Translations under genes and position numbers: made by a program | Source of the DNA: Symbiodinium kawagutii | Lineage: Eukaryota; Sar; Dinophyceae; Suessiales; Symbiodiniaceae | Reading direction: 5' to 3' | DNA: 64,000 bases | Assembly (NCBI GenBank): GCA_009767595.1 | Contig: VSDK01022078.1 | Span: forward strand, 360,649-424,648 | Notes under the pieces: generated by a model | The model's database searches: none | Seen by the model: only the letters and a program-made list of their open reading frames with translations | What the model was told of the DNA's origin: nothing | In this document: positions 43,047 through 53,260 of the stretch, piece by piece | Numbering within the stretch: position 1 is the stretch's first letter | How the letters are laid out: each line of letters starts with the position of its first letter

Positions 43047-43757
43047 GTGCATACCCCAACAACTACGGAGGTTCCCCTACTGATAACTTGGTTTAGGGGT
43101 ACTATCATTGGCTTCGCGATTCATAATGGTTGTAATGATTTATGATTGTCATGGAATGAGCTCACAATAGGGAAATAGAATGATTAATTATTTTTCCCAT
43201 CCCCCTATGAATAGCGATTGTCATTGGATGGTTCCAGAGTTGCCACCCATTGGTTTCCCTATTCACAATGGTTGGTTGTCATTGGATGGTTTAGGGGCGC
43301 ACCACCATTTTCGGACAATTTTGAATAACCTACACATGTAGATATTTCTAAAGATACGCATGAGGGTGCGCACGCATACACGTACAGACATACACTCACT
43401 CAGTAAGCAAAGCTTCACACTTTCATCCACTTTGAACTGTTTCGTAGTGGTGTGCCATGATTGGGCGCATGTCAAATGTGTTTATGAGCTCGGTGCATTC
43501 ACAGCAAACCTTGAGGCGATAGGCAAGAGCTCTCTCCACGAACTTGTGCAGAGAATGCTACTTGGCCTTGCTCATAGCGCTAGAAGGAAGCATCCCATTT
43601 TGCACGTCCATTTTGCCGGTTTCCTTGTTCAATACATTTGTCATAGCCTACAAGAGCCCACAGTGAAATACCCTTAGGAGGATGAGAATGCAAAAAGGGA
43701 AGAAACTCAAGTGTAAAAGTGGAATGTCATGGAATGTCATTTTCTCCTGCTACCAAG

Positions 43758-43949
43758 GCTCCCACGCAAGAGACCATAGGCGCCGGGACCTGCACACCAA
43801 CGAGCAAACCACGGGCAAACAACCAATCAGCTACCGTTGCATCCTGTTTTCTATCCGTTTCTGCTGATGCAAATGTCAGGAAGCTCGGACTGGATATCCT
43901 TCGACATGGCTCCAAGCTAAGCGGACAAATCCTCTTGGATCAAGGCTAA
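43758..43949 (+). CDS. unidentified terminal exon, 63 codons
   Basis: CCAAG|GCT acceptor; APTQETIGAGTCTPTSKPRA, NNQSATVASCFLSVSADANV, RKLGLDILRHGSKLSGQILL, stop at 43947-43949. The minus-strand 43727-43915 frame is a shadow. A separate 122-codon minus frame (43876-44244) overlaps its end and is unresolved. Confidence 0.45.
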   Translation, partial: APTQETIGAGTCTPTSKPRANNQSATVASCFLSVSADANVRKLGLDILRHGSKLSGQILLDQG

Positions 43950-45423
43950 CCGATGAAGAGGCACAGTTCATGAGTTGCGATTCTACCACTGAGGTGGCCA
44001 CCATAGTGGCAGGGCCAGATGTGAGTCGCATAGGCGTGGGATTTCTGAATCTGCCGCCAGTACCACTGGTGGTGAAGAGAGTTCGGGCCTGATTCAAATT
44101 CTTGGGAGCACTGAGCCGGACGAGAGCTTTGGGGCACTGTACTTCATTAATCCGAGCTTTCGCAGACATCCGAGAATTCTCATGGAAGGGGCCCTCCCGA
44201 AGCAGAGGAAACATAGGGAAACCAGGCATCGCCGCCAAGGTCACTCGAGGATCCTGGGCAGATCAGCAAGGTCGGGTTCTCAGCGCTGGAGCTTCGCAGC
44301 TTGAAAACACCTATGCTTCGAACAAAATCCTTTGGTTAGATTGATATACTTGCGAAAAGTGCTTAATTAGAGCACCTTTCTTTTGGTTCATGATTAGAAC
44401 GGTGGTATACTAGATTAGATCTGATTAGATCTGATTTGTATACTTGCAGAAAGTGGTTCGACATTCGACATGGTTAGATACCCATCCGTTTGCGAATTCT
44501 TTCGCTGAAGAGCGATGCCTGCACCGAACCCCCCATGCTGTGTAGAGGTATCCAATGCGGTGACGAGTTCATGCTGCTGAGCTGCACCCAAGCTGTGGTC
44601 CCATCCCCACTCCAAAGTGATCGTGGCGCAGTAAGTTGTGTGGTCTCCAGCTGGTTGGGGATCAGATTCATTTGCATCAGCGGCTTGGCCAAGACTTATC
44701 CAGGGAATCCCCTACAGATGAGCCATTCTTCCCACAAATCTAAGCCATTCTAAGCCTGGTTTGGCAGTTCGAGAATTCTTCCCCAACGGAAGAAATTCTT
44801 CCTATCTAAGCAGTTCTGTTTGCTCTTCTTGCGTTTTTCACCTCCCATTTCATGTGGCATTTCTGAGTATTGTCCATTTCTGTGAGCATCTTTTTTCTTC
44901 AAAATGTTGATTGAGTTTCTTCGTTCTTGGCAATTTCGAATGGATTTCTCGAAGCATCTTGCATTTCTTGTTGGCATCTTCATAGCTAATTGCCAGAGAA
45001 AGAGATCTCATTTCTAAACATTCCAAACATTCTAAACATCTGCATGGCAACTTCTTCGCCTTTCATTTTGCCACCCCAGAAGACATTGCCAATGGAAAGG
45101 TGAATCACATTCTATATCAGGTGATTTTTAATGACACTTAGATATTCAAAAACATATTCTAATCAATAGATATATGAATGTCTAATGACATTCTATGATT
45201 TTGCAGGTCTTCTTGGGTCGATAGAATTGGCCTTCTATATCATTCTATGATTTTGCAGGTTGGCACATCTACAGATCATATAGTGAATCAATGTCAAGCA
45301 TATAGAATGGTATTCAATGAACGGAATTCTACATCCTTGTTCTTCCAGCATGTTTCCATTTTCATTTCTTTTTTCACCTTTCATTCTATGATTTTGCTTC
45401 CTTCCTTCCGAATCGTTTCCCAG
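43950..45423. other. no supported gene; repeat-bearing
   Basis: Ambiguous frames on both strands at 44415-44753. The pyrimidine-rich plus strand at 44760-45050 produces Lys-rich minus frames of doubtful reality. Direct repeats at 45189, 45241 and 45382 are listed separately. Confidence 0.35.
45189..45397 (+). repeat. direct repeat CATTCTATGATTTTGCAGGT
   Basis: Two perfect 20-base copies at 45189-45208 and 45241-45260, and a 16-base partial at 45382-45397. Each full copy ends in TTTTGCAG|GT, an acceptor-like sequence. The real exon acceptor used at 45423 is a different one (TTTCCCAG). Confidence 0.8.
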
Positions 45424-45577
45424 GTCTGTGGACCACCGGCGCTCCCGAGCCTTCACACCCGCAGAGTTCACAGAGGCCATGAAGAAACGGCCCTTGGTCA
45501 TCAAGCGCCTCGGCACGGCGGCGGCAGCCTGGGATGGCTGGGGATCTGGCAGTGATGGTGGCCATACGCTGAATTAA
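45424..45577 (+). CDS. unidentified terminal exon, RRSRAFTPAEFTEAMKKRP
   Basis: TTTCCCAG|G acceptor, one base then SVDHRRSRAFTPAEFTEAMK, KRPLVIKRLGTAAAAWDGWG, SGSDGGHTLN, TAA at 45575-45577. Strong coding composition, basic then Gly-rich. No start Met in the block. Unidentified. Confidence 0.55.
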
Positions 45578-45873
45578 GCGTATGAATATCACTAGTGAAT
45601 TACTAGCTTAAGTGGATGACCATCTATGGCGAGGTCTAAGGGAATGACCATCTATGGCAAGGTTTAAGTGGATGACCATCTATGGCAAGGTATGAAAATG
45701 GATTTGTCCTGATCACATTGATTTATCATAGCTGGTCATTTCTATATCTTTCTCTTGAGCATTCTTTAAGTCAACTTTTCGGGGAGGTTCACTGAAGACC
45801 AATGATGAGTGATTCCAGGATAGAGTTGTCCCTGCTTGCTTCTGTATAGGTCATGTGGGTGTTGACCTTGCAG

Positions 45874-45972
45874 GAGATGTTTCGGTCACTGAGGTTGAGA
45901 AGAACTGCCAGGAAAGGGGGGCCCGAGGTGCTGCGGCTTCGAAGCGAACATGGGATCGGTGATGAAGAGTAG
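45874..45972 (+). CDS. unidentified terminal exon, basic
   Basis: CTTGCAG|GAG acceptor; EMFRSLRLRRTARKGGPEVL, RLRSEHGIGDEE, TAG at 45970-45972. A minus-strand frame (45789-46028) overlaps and is the weaker reading. Confidence 0.5.
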   Translation, partial: EMFRSLRLRRTARKGGPEVLRLRSEHGIGDEE

Positions 45973-46184
45973 CCACCTACATATTTGGCAGGTGATTCCA
46001 ATCCTTCCAGATACATCACTAGATACATCTAGAGTAGATCACCAGTCACCAGGAACCCCCACGTAGGGATTGTTACACTATGGTTGAGGATAGTTACCTA
46101 ATATACGGGTAAGTAGAAGGGTAGGGGATGACAAGATATGACCGGGTGACCATGGAATGGATCCATTCAGACACCTGTTTGCAG

Positions 46185-46271
46185 GCAGAGATGTCTCTCC
46201 GCGGCTTTGGTGTCGATGCCATTGCCAGGGGCTTAGGATGCTGTGACAGTCAGCGTGCTGTTTCAGTTTAG
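46185..46271 (+). CDS. unidentified short exon
   Basis: TTTGCAG|GCA acceptor; AEMSLRGFGVDAIARGLGCC, DSQRAVSV, TAG at 46269-46271. Confidence 0.4.
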   Translation, partial: AEMSLRGFGVDAIARGLGCCDSQRAVSV

Positions 46272-46411
46272 GAGTTGCTTCAAGCTATCAAAACAAGCAT
46301 GGCCGAACTTCATCACTCTGATAAAGGCTCCAAACTATTACAAATTATGGTTGTTAAGTATGGTAGCTATTGTTGCTAACCATTGCTATCATTTGCGAAT
46401 AGACTCTGTCT

Positions 46412-46768
46412 TCATGTTTCAGGAAGAGGAGCGAAGCGATTCGGAGGCAGGGCATTAGGCTCCACAGGAACATACTGGAAGCCTTTGGGGCCAGGGCGCA
46501 CCCTCAGCACTCTGGGCACCGAGGAGGAAGAGGAAGAAGAGGAGGAAGAGGAAGACTCTGAAGTCGAAGAAATGTGTCCGGTGGATCCCTCAGTTCTCTG
46601 CACTTCACTTGGCCTCTCAAACTCACCTCTTTCCTCATGGACAAGACATAAAACAGACTGTTCTTCAATGAACTTCTCCCAGGCGCGTTTCAGCCACCAT
46701 CCAAGGCTTGGTGAAGTAGTTCTCCAACCGGTTAATTCTGTATGTGGTTGCCCGCATCTCTCCAACAC
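46412..46768 (-). CDS. possible minus-strand coding region with Ser run
   Basis: The minus frame reads WWLKRAWEKFIEEQSVLCLV, HEERGEFERPSEVQRTEGST, a run of about 12 Ser from (GAGGAA)n, then RVRPGPKGFQYVPVEPNALP, PNRFAPLPE, stop. The plus strand is also open (46423 onward: GRGAKRFGGRALGSTGTYWK, then a Glu run). I favour minus for the WLKRAWEKFIEE and PKGFQYVPVEP segments. Not identified. Confidence 0.4.
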   Translation of the reverse strand: MLERCGQPHTELTGWRTTSPSLGWWLKRAWEKFIEEQSVLCLVHEERGEFERPSEVQRTEGSTGHISSTSESSSSSSSSSSSSVPRVLRVRPGPKGFQYVPVEPNALPPNRFAPLPET

Positions 46769-47095
46769 CGCTTGATCGGACTGGTCGCTTATGTTGATTT
46801 CACATTTTTGTTGGTCTTGTGAGTTAATGTGTTTTCCATTATTATATGCATCCTTTCATCTCTTCCAGTCTTCCAAGCTTCGGTTTGTTGGGTCCTTCGG
46901 GGGTTGAAATTAAGCTGTTATCAGCTGCTGTTCGCAGCTCATTGTGCCACTTGGGGTGCGCTCCAGAGTGAGCTACATCATGAGATGCCCTCAGTCTACC
47001 AAGGAAAGAGCAAAGGAGGCTTGCTCAGCAATTTCTCGCTGTGAAATGTGGTGCTTCTCTGTGTATGACGCATTTCTACTCACCGTCACCGCCAC

Positions 47096-47182
47096 ATGCT
47101 GCGTCAGGTGGCGGAGAAGTTGGCTCGGGAGGCAAGTCCGGGCACTTCTGATGGACGGTTCAGTGTCCCGCTGTTCGGTTGA
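47096..47182 (+). CDS. short terminal exon, RQVAEKLAREASPGTSDGR
   Basis: ATG at 47096, 28 codons (MLRQVAEKLAREASPGTSDG, RFSVPLFG), TGA at 47180-47182. The frame opens only 30 bases upstream. Coding-like; either a tiny ORF or a last exon. Confidence 0.4.
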   Translation: MLRQVAEKLAREASPGTSDGRFSVPLFG

Positions 47183-48057
47183 TGATCCCTTTCTGTGGAA
47201 ATGGTTGGATCATGTTGGACCAAGCATCCCATTCACTACAGTGTTTGTGGATGCTACAGTCAAACGTAATCGGGTGTAGTGCTTCTTTATGGGAAAGGAC
47301 TTCCAAAGTTATTAAACCAACACAAAATCCAACGTTGACAAACTGGAAGGACCACAACCGCTGTTTTGGCAGCTTGTTCAACAGATATGTTGGATATCAC
47401 TTTGACATGTGTGGAAGGTTTTCGCCAACAAAGAGTCATCAATTAGTAGTTGCCACTCCTCAATTATTTTTGATATCCATCCTTTAATAGCCACATATCA
47501 ACCATTGAAAAAATGTTTCACGATTCTTTGACAATAAGCACACTATCAACCACCTCAACCATTGATCATGATTGGCCAGCATCATGATATGCATTGTTTA
47601 TTTCTCAGTCTCCAGATTTGGTGCCATTCTAAGACGTTCAACCATTACTAGCCATTATTCAACATTTGTTAGCCATTGCCATTTTCTATAGCGAGTCAAA
47701 ACCAATGTTAACCAATAAACCATCCATCACTTTGGGTTTCTCAATGGCTCGTTTCCCAGTGGCTTGAGAAACCCCTTTGCCATCAACACTATTAACCACT
47801 ATCAACCATTGTTGGGCAGTATCAGCCATTGCAAACCACTACTCACCCATGATTCACCACCATTAAACACTATAGCAACCATTATTCGCAACCACCACTA
47901 AAAACCACTTTGAACCACCATCAACTACCCTATGAATCACCCTTTAACCATTCTCATTGCCATTTTTACCCACCATTTTAACTTATAACCCTTAACCATC
48001 AATAACGCCACCATTCACCACATAGCCTCGCAAGTCACAGGTCTCGTCCTGCCACAG
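47183..48057. other. no supported gene
   Basis: AACCATTATCAACCAT-type low-complexity sequence, containing a 37-bp family B-like hairpin at 47736-47772. Confidence 0.5.
47736..47772. mobile_element. minimal family B inverted repeat
   Basis: GTTTCTCAA and TTGAGAAAC 19 bases apart; probably an internally deleted element. Confidence 0.45.
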
Positions 48058-48896
48058 GTGGAAGAGAACGCGCGCAGAGAACGCGAGCGCCGGCGGCGTT
48101 CCGAAGACTTCACGCTGCGGCGGCGGAAGTCCACGGGCAGCGACTGGTCCTCGTGGTCTCCCAGCAGAAGCAACTCCTTCTGCGAGTCCTTGGGAAGTCG
48201 TGCCCAGAGTGCCTGGGATGATCGGCTGCCGGGGGTATCCCCTTGTGGCACTTTAAAGGGGAAGGCCAGGAGCTACCAGGAGAGCAACCAAGTTGATGGG
48301 ATTAATGTGATCCAGATGTCATGGGATCAATCAGAGGATCACTGTTGGATCAAGATTCATTGAAAGTTGAAGGCTGAGCTTTTGATGTTTGTTCTTGTTG
48401 AAGTGGTTGATCATGATGGATAATCATGCTTGGCACTGGCTTCTTGTAGCGGTGAGATGTAATCAATTGTGGTTATGCCCAATTCGAAGGATGTCTTGTG
48501 ATTTGTTTAAGACCTGGTACTGGATTTCCCCGACTGACGATGGATCTCTCTGCCACGGCCTGTTTGACAACGCCTTTGCAGTCACAACAGATGCTGCAGT
48601 TCGGAAGAACGCCTAGGTGTGGACTGATCAATTTTGTTTGCTCTTTCCCCGGGGACGCCAAACGTGATGTGATGCACAGCACGTGTGCAACACTTCGAGG
48701 TATCGAAAGAAGACACTCCACAGGAAGCGATCGAACTTTTGGCGATCGGAGACATTTCCTCGAAGAAAATCCGGTGAGTGAGGAAGAAGACCTCCCCCTT
48801 GAGTCAAAGCAGGTGACCGAGCAGGACAAATGGATGATGCAGCTGCAAAAGGCCACGGTGAAATCAGCTGTCCCATTCGGAAAGAGCATCTCTTGA
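48058..48896 (+). CDS. unidentified basic/phosphosite-rich protein, C-terminal exons
   Basis: Exon 48058-48291 (TGCCACAG|GTG ... CAA|GTTGAT) reads VEENARRERERRRRSEDFTL, RRRKSTGSDWSSWSPSRSNS, FCESLGSRAQSAWDDRLPGV. The final exon, within about 48702-48896, reads RRHSTGSDRTFGDRRHFLEE, NPVSEEEDLPLESKQVTEQD, KWMMQLQKATVKSAVPFGKS, stop 48894-48896. A middle block (about 48584-48613, SQQMLQFGRT) is uncertain. R-R-x-S-T-G-S-D occurs in both main exons, a basophilic-kinase-type motif. Charged and likely disordered; function unknown. Confidence 0.55.
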
Positions 48897-49369
48897 TGAT
48901 CATTGAGTCAACTCGTGTTTTTGTTGAGCATCATTGGGTCAAAGTGAATTATTGATCGAAACAGTTTTGGAGAGCTGACAATGGTGAACTATTGGTTGAA
49001 ATCAGTTGATTGAAAGCATTTGACAGATGGAATTGAATGAGTTGAACTCACTGGCAGGCACCAAGCCCCAGCAGCACCACCGATGGCCTCAGTGCCTTCA
49101 GTGCTCCGGACGTCGTATGACGTCGTTGGATGGTTTAGGAGTGGTGTTTTGGATGACTTCTGATGGTCCATGAGGGGCCTAATATGGCCTAGTGACAGGC
49201 TTATCCTTGGATGACTTGGTTGTTTCTGGAAAATCTGCTGGTGACAGCGATGACTTTGTTGGAAAAATGTTTGGGAAATCAGCACGTGACAGCAAGGTGA
49301 CAGCTACAAGAACACTATGACTCAACGTTTTGGATGACTCCCTTCATCCATCACCATCCTCAACTCACC

Positions 49370-49618
49370 ATGTCAAGGCCAGAGGAATTCCGCCATCCCA
49401 AGCCTGACCGACCACATAGGTACCAGCGTCGAGTCAACACCTGCGAGTCCAAGCCTCAGCCCTAAGTGCACCACCTGCAGTGGCGCGTGCAGCGGCTGTT
49501 GATCCCAGGCATGGCACCAACAAAGGCGGAGACTGAGGTCCTGCAGGGTTCCACCAAGAAATCATCACTTCACGAGGGGAAGCAGACAAGAAACTTGCTA
49601 CACCAACTCGGGTCATGA
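49370..49618 (+). CDS. unidentified exons, second one terminal
   Basis: Block 49370-49465 reads MSRPEEFRHPKPDRPHRYQR, RVNTCESKPQP, stop. Block 49481-49618 after CCTGCAG reads WRVQRLLIPGMAPTKAETEV, LQGSTKKSSLHEGKQTRNLL, TGA 49616-49618. The second has the better composition; the two frames differ, so they join only by splicing. The minus frame 49434-49616 is a shadow. Confidence 0.4.
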
Positions 49619-50028
49619 TGAGGTATGGTCAGGCTCTTTCATGGTCAATTTTTGGGTGTTGTGGCGCATTTTTTTCCTCTTTGGATGTTCTTAAACACAT
49701 GCAATGCCACCTCATTGAGACACTGGGACGATTTCGCAGCGCAGGATGAATTCTTCTGAGAGCGGATCGTCCTAGAGGTTTGCAGTGAACAGATTCGAGT
49801 GTCACTGGTGGATAATGCGATGGCCATCACTCCTCCTGTGTTTGTATAGACATTTCCAAATCCATGAAGCCCAAAATGACAGCACTTTGCAGGACACAGA
49901 GTCAAGGTCAATCATGCTCAACCAAGATATTTGGCTCCTCCACGTTGAATACTGAAATGGATTAAAAAACAAAGTTGAGGTACAAAAAACTGAGCACCTG
50001 AAGTCGAAGGATCACATGACAAAGGTAC

Positions 50029-50179
50029 TTGCCATGACGAACTTGGCCACAGTCAGTGTTTGGCCGCTTTAGCTGCCCGTCGTTGGCTTTGCCCGGGCAT
50101 GCTGCGATACGCAGCTGAAGATAATGTGGCCCCACCTCAAGGGTGATTCGGGCGGACGCACTGGTGAAGCTGACGCAGA
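50029..50179 (-). CDS. unidentified minus-strand internal exon
   Basis: On the minus strand AACAAG|TCTGCG opens CVSFTSASARITLEVGPHYL, QLRIAACPGKANDGQLKRPN, TDCGQVRHGK and ends AA|GTACCT. Further minus-strand coding-like sequence at about 49660-49870 (MAIALSTSDTRICSLQTSR) may be the next exon. Beta-rich look; family not recognised. Confidence 0.45.
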
Positions 50180-50727
50180 CTTGTTTCTTGAAACAAAAAC
50201 CAAGAAAGAATAGAATAACCAAATGCAACAAGAAATCTAATTGGAAAAATGCAGAATGAGAATTGATCCCAAGTAGATAGTCACGACTGGGACGGAGTGG
50301 ATCCGATGGCGATAGAGAGAGAGAGAGATAGTGACCATAGCAATGACGAATAGTTGACATAATGATAGTGACTAGATACTACCATTAGTAAGGCGGAAAA
50401 CTAGTAGTAGCAATTAATTGCTCTCTTTTAATGACAGTGATTTCTCAAAACTTCAGCTGTTCGTAGGGAGGACCACTATTGTACGGCATAGTAGTAGTAA
50501 CAAAGGCTACAATGATCATGGAAAAAAACATATAACTACAATAGTTTCTTTGTAGCCGACAAGATCCTGAGAAACGGTGATTACGACAGTTCCTGCTAAT
50601 TATCAACCATTACAATAACAATTTAGTAGGTAGGAGCAAGAGTACATGATAAGAACGGCTATTTCTCATGATCAGAACCCCATTTGCTATTCACCCTTGT
50701 TCTTGTCACTATTATTACAATGCGGGT

Positions 50728-50807
50728 GTTTCTCAAAGTAAAGGACCCCCCCAAATCATCGAATATTTGTCATTGATATTATTGGGCCCTCTTATGGCTT
50801 GAGAAAC
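50728..50807 (+). mobile_element. family B element, 80 bp
   Basis: GTTTCTCAAAGTAAAGG at left and GGCTTGAGAAAC at right; perfect 9-bp inverted ends. No clear target duplication. Confidence 0.65.
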
Positions 50808-51040
50808 CGCCATATGTTGCAACTCGTACCAGCTATCTCTACAATGTCAACATGCTATCCACTTTGCTCGCTTCACCAGTTGCTGCTTGGCAGATTTTCC
50901 TCCGTGCCAGGGAACCACAAAGCAGCGCCCCCTGTCCACAAGCCAAAGCTTGGAATTTAGGAGCTATAATTGGCCATAATCACTAAGGATGGGAGGCCTG
51001 CTATCATTGAAATTCCTCCCCAAAGCAATGTCCATGAATT

Positions 51041-51493
51041 TTAAGTGATTTTAGGTGGAAAGACGAACTTGGCATCCACATTCTGCATGAAATGACATTC
51101 CAAGTACTGTTGTGCCCGTTGTGATGCCGATGTGCTTCTAATCCATGGCTCACGTGATGCGGCCCTGGGGGTTGTAGCTATTGGTCCCAAGGCGCGCTGG
51201 TAAATCCTGAAATTCAGGTGTCTTAGTGCATTCGATGATGCGATGGGCACATGGATTGCAATTCTTTGGGGACGGAAAAAGAAAGGAAACCAAACGAAAG
51301 GATTGGTCACAGAAATCATCAGTTGATGCGTTTCAATCTGGCCTTCTGAAAGCTGTTTTCCAATAACTTTGTCGAATCTTTGCACCGCAGCTGCTTTCGA
51401 GGGCTGAACCACAATGCAGCTTGCCCACTTTGTTAACGTGTTAACGTTGGCGATTCCAGCTGATGCCCCATCATCCATGTGGTTGCTCTCCAA
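51041..51493 (-). CDS. unidentified minus-strand protein, 150 codons
   Basis: A single minus frame with ATG at 51493: MESNHMDDGASAGIANVNTL, SKAAAVQRFDKVIGKQLSEG, QIETHQLMISVTNPFVWFPF, FRPQRIAIHVPIASSNALRH, LNFRIYQRALGPIATTPRAA, RAQQYLECHFMQNVDAKFVF, stop at 51041-51043. Natural composition over the full length and one of the few minus-strand candidates. It may be intronless or one long exon. No motif recognised. The plus frame at 51414-51644 is weaker. Confidence 0.5.
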   Translation of the reverse strand: MESNHMDDGASAGIANVNTLTKWASCIVVQPSKAAAVQRFDKVIGKQLSEGQIETHQLMISVTNPFVWFPFFFRPQRIAIHVPIASSNALRHLNFRIYQRALGPIATTPRAASREPWIRSTSASQRAQQYLECHFMQNVDAKFVFPPKIT

Positions 51494-51930
51494 CCCTTAC
51501 GCACTGCTCCCCGCAGTTTATACTTGGCTGCTGAAATTTTCAGCTGCGCTTTTCAAGGTCATGTCACGACCAGGCATGGTTGACTTCGCTTACCCAGATT
51601 CCCTTCGATGCATCACATCCAAAAGGGCAGCTTCAGAATCTTAAGAATCGACCATGACAGCTGACTGAAGCCACCCATGTCCAGAGCATCCATGCATCGC
51701 CTTGATGTCACTTGGCGGCAAATTGTGGCCTGGCAGTGAACACCCCTATGGCTGATCACTTAGAACAGGCATTTTGGGAGAAGTGTTCACCCCACTTTTC
51801 CATCCATCTCCACTGGCTCTTAATCTCAAGCACTCTTAAACGGATCTCCACGAACAGGATCAGGATCCCTTGATCTCCTGATCCCTCCCTCCCTTGATCC
51901 CTCTCCTTGACCTTCGCCTGGTTCTCTCAG

Positions 51931-52158
51931 GAGTTCGTTCTATGGCAACGGCTCCACTCCAAAGCTTTGGTGCCTCAGCTGAGCTCAGCCGCTACGCAGT
52001 CGGTCGCGTCCTCGTGGCAAGCGCCGAGGCTCAGCTCCCAAGAGGTCGTGGAGGTCGGTGTCGTGGCCTTGGCTCCGAGAGATGGCTCCCCCTTGCAGGG
52101 CACACCTGCACCCGGTCATGAGGACTCCGCGGATGGCAATGGGAGTGCGCAAGCTTAG
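51931..52158 (+). CDS. unidentified terminal exon, Ala/Ser/Gln-rich
   Basis: GTTCTCTCAG|GAG acceptor after a pyrimidine-rich tract. EFVLWQRLHSKALVPQLSSA, ATQSVASSWQAPRLSSQEVV, EVGVVALAPRDGSPLQGTPA, HEDSADGNGSAQA, TAG 52156-52158. Clear coding bias and strong splice site; upstream exons not identified. Confidence 0.5.
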   Translation, partial: EFVLWQRLHSKALVPQLSSAATQSVASSWQAPRLSSQEVVEVGVVALAPRDGSPLQGTPAPGHEDSADGNGSAQA

Positions 52159-52368
52159 AGCAGAAGCTGTTTGAGAAGCTGTTGGTTTGATGTTTGCTTT
52201 TAAGTGAAATGAGATCAGTTGCAGCCAAGAGAAATTGCCACTTGGGTCAGGTCGACAAAGTCGACAAGGTCCAGAAATTTCGCCATCCAGAGCTGAGCAG
52301 CAGGTGACTGCGGCTTTGTGCCCGAATGGTTGTGAGGATTGGGGATGCCATCAGGTTGATTCGAACAT

Positions 52369-52653
52369 GTGCAACCGCAACGTTTACCAGAAAGAAGTCG
52401 TCTCTATCAACTCAATCCGAGAAATGCATTGTGGGGTGACTTGTTTCAATTTGTTGCATTCGGTATTTCTCCCGTGGCCGACAGCCAGGCAGCAAAGATA
52501 CATGAGTCAGTTGAGCCGTCAAAGCAGCCTGCACCGAAGGCATGGGTTGCGTGCGGGGAACGGGATCGGAGCGCAAGGCGTGACCTTCGGATGGCTGATG
52601 TTTGCCCTGTTGCAAGCAGTCTTCTGCATTTCCTTAGTTTTCCATTAAGATAA
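52369..52653 (+). CDS. unidentified exon
   Basis: The frame reads RLYQLNPRNALWGDLFQFVA, FGISPVADSQAAKIHESVEP, SKQPAPKAWVACGERDRSAR, stop at 52653. An overlapping plus frame (52235-52648) competes. Disordered, Pro/Ala/Lys-rich. Confidence 0.35.
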   Translation: MQPQRLPERSRLYQLNPRNALWGDLFQFVAFGISPVADSQAAKIHESVEPSKQPAPKAWVACGERDRSARRDLRMADVCPVASSLLHFLSFPLR

Positions 52654-52774
52654 TGCCCTTGACATCCCAAAAGTCCAGGCATCATTTCATCAACAAGCCT
52701 AGGGCCACCCTAGGGCTATGTCACTTTCGTTGCCTGTCTGCTTGGCAGCATTTTGTCTCAGTGCTTTGCCCCAG

Positions 52775-53260
52775 ATTTCCCCAGGAGAAAGCAACAAAGC
52801 GCTCAACTCAGTGCTACAGAGATGTCCGCTTGCTCTTCATGCCATGGCTGGCTCTGGTCGATTTGGGCCTTGGGTGGTTCAGTTGGTCGTTTCTCAAGTC
52901 ATAGGTGTACTGCAAAATCATCTCATATTAACCTTTCATAACTGTAAATCGACCCTTTCTAGGGGTTCCCCATTTTGAGAAACACTCAGTTGGTGGTCGA
53001 TGCTGTTGCGCTTTGTGTGTGTCATTGGTTGCCTCGGTCTGCGAGGTCGTCTTCCCAGTCCTTCTATGCTTATGGGCCACCGGGAACGCCACATAGCGAC
53101 TTTGTAAGGCCACCGGTGACAGCACTTTGCAAATCCCAAAAAAGGCCCGAGAAAAACAGCTGGTTCGTCCAATCACAGAAGGAGAGCGAGAAAGAGCAGC
53201 AAAGCCGCTCTTCGTGTGGATGGCGCAATGAAGACACACGATCGTGTAGACACATTTGAC
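52775..53260 (+). CDS. unidentified two-exon gene interrupted by a family B introner
   Basis: Exon 52775-52885 (after TTGCCCCAG) reads ISPGESNKALNSVLQRCPLA, LHAMAGSGRFGPWVVQL. An intron at 52886-52989 (GT donor, CAG acceptor) consists of a family B element between two copies of TCAGTTGGT. The frame resumes at 52990: LVVDAVALCVCHWLPRSARS, SSQSFYAYGPPGTPHSDFVR, PPVTALCKSQKRPEKNSWFV, stop at 53257-53259. Without the insertion the ancestral sequence would read CAG TTG GTG; after splicing it reads CAG TTG TTG GTG, one extra leucine and no frameshift. No family recognised. Upstream start not found. Confidence 0.6.
52888..52985 (+). mobile_element. family B TIR element with 9-bp target duplication (introner)
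   Basis: CGTTTCTCAAG at left, TTTTGAGAAACAC at right. TCAGTTGGT lies directly on both sides (52879-52887 and 52986-52994). The donor GT (52886-52887) is the end of the left duplicate, and the acceptor CAG (52987-52989) is the start of the right duplicate. Confidence 0.8.
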
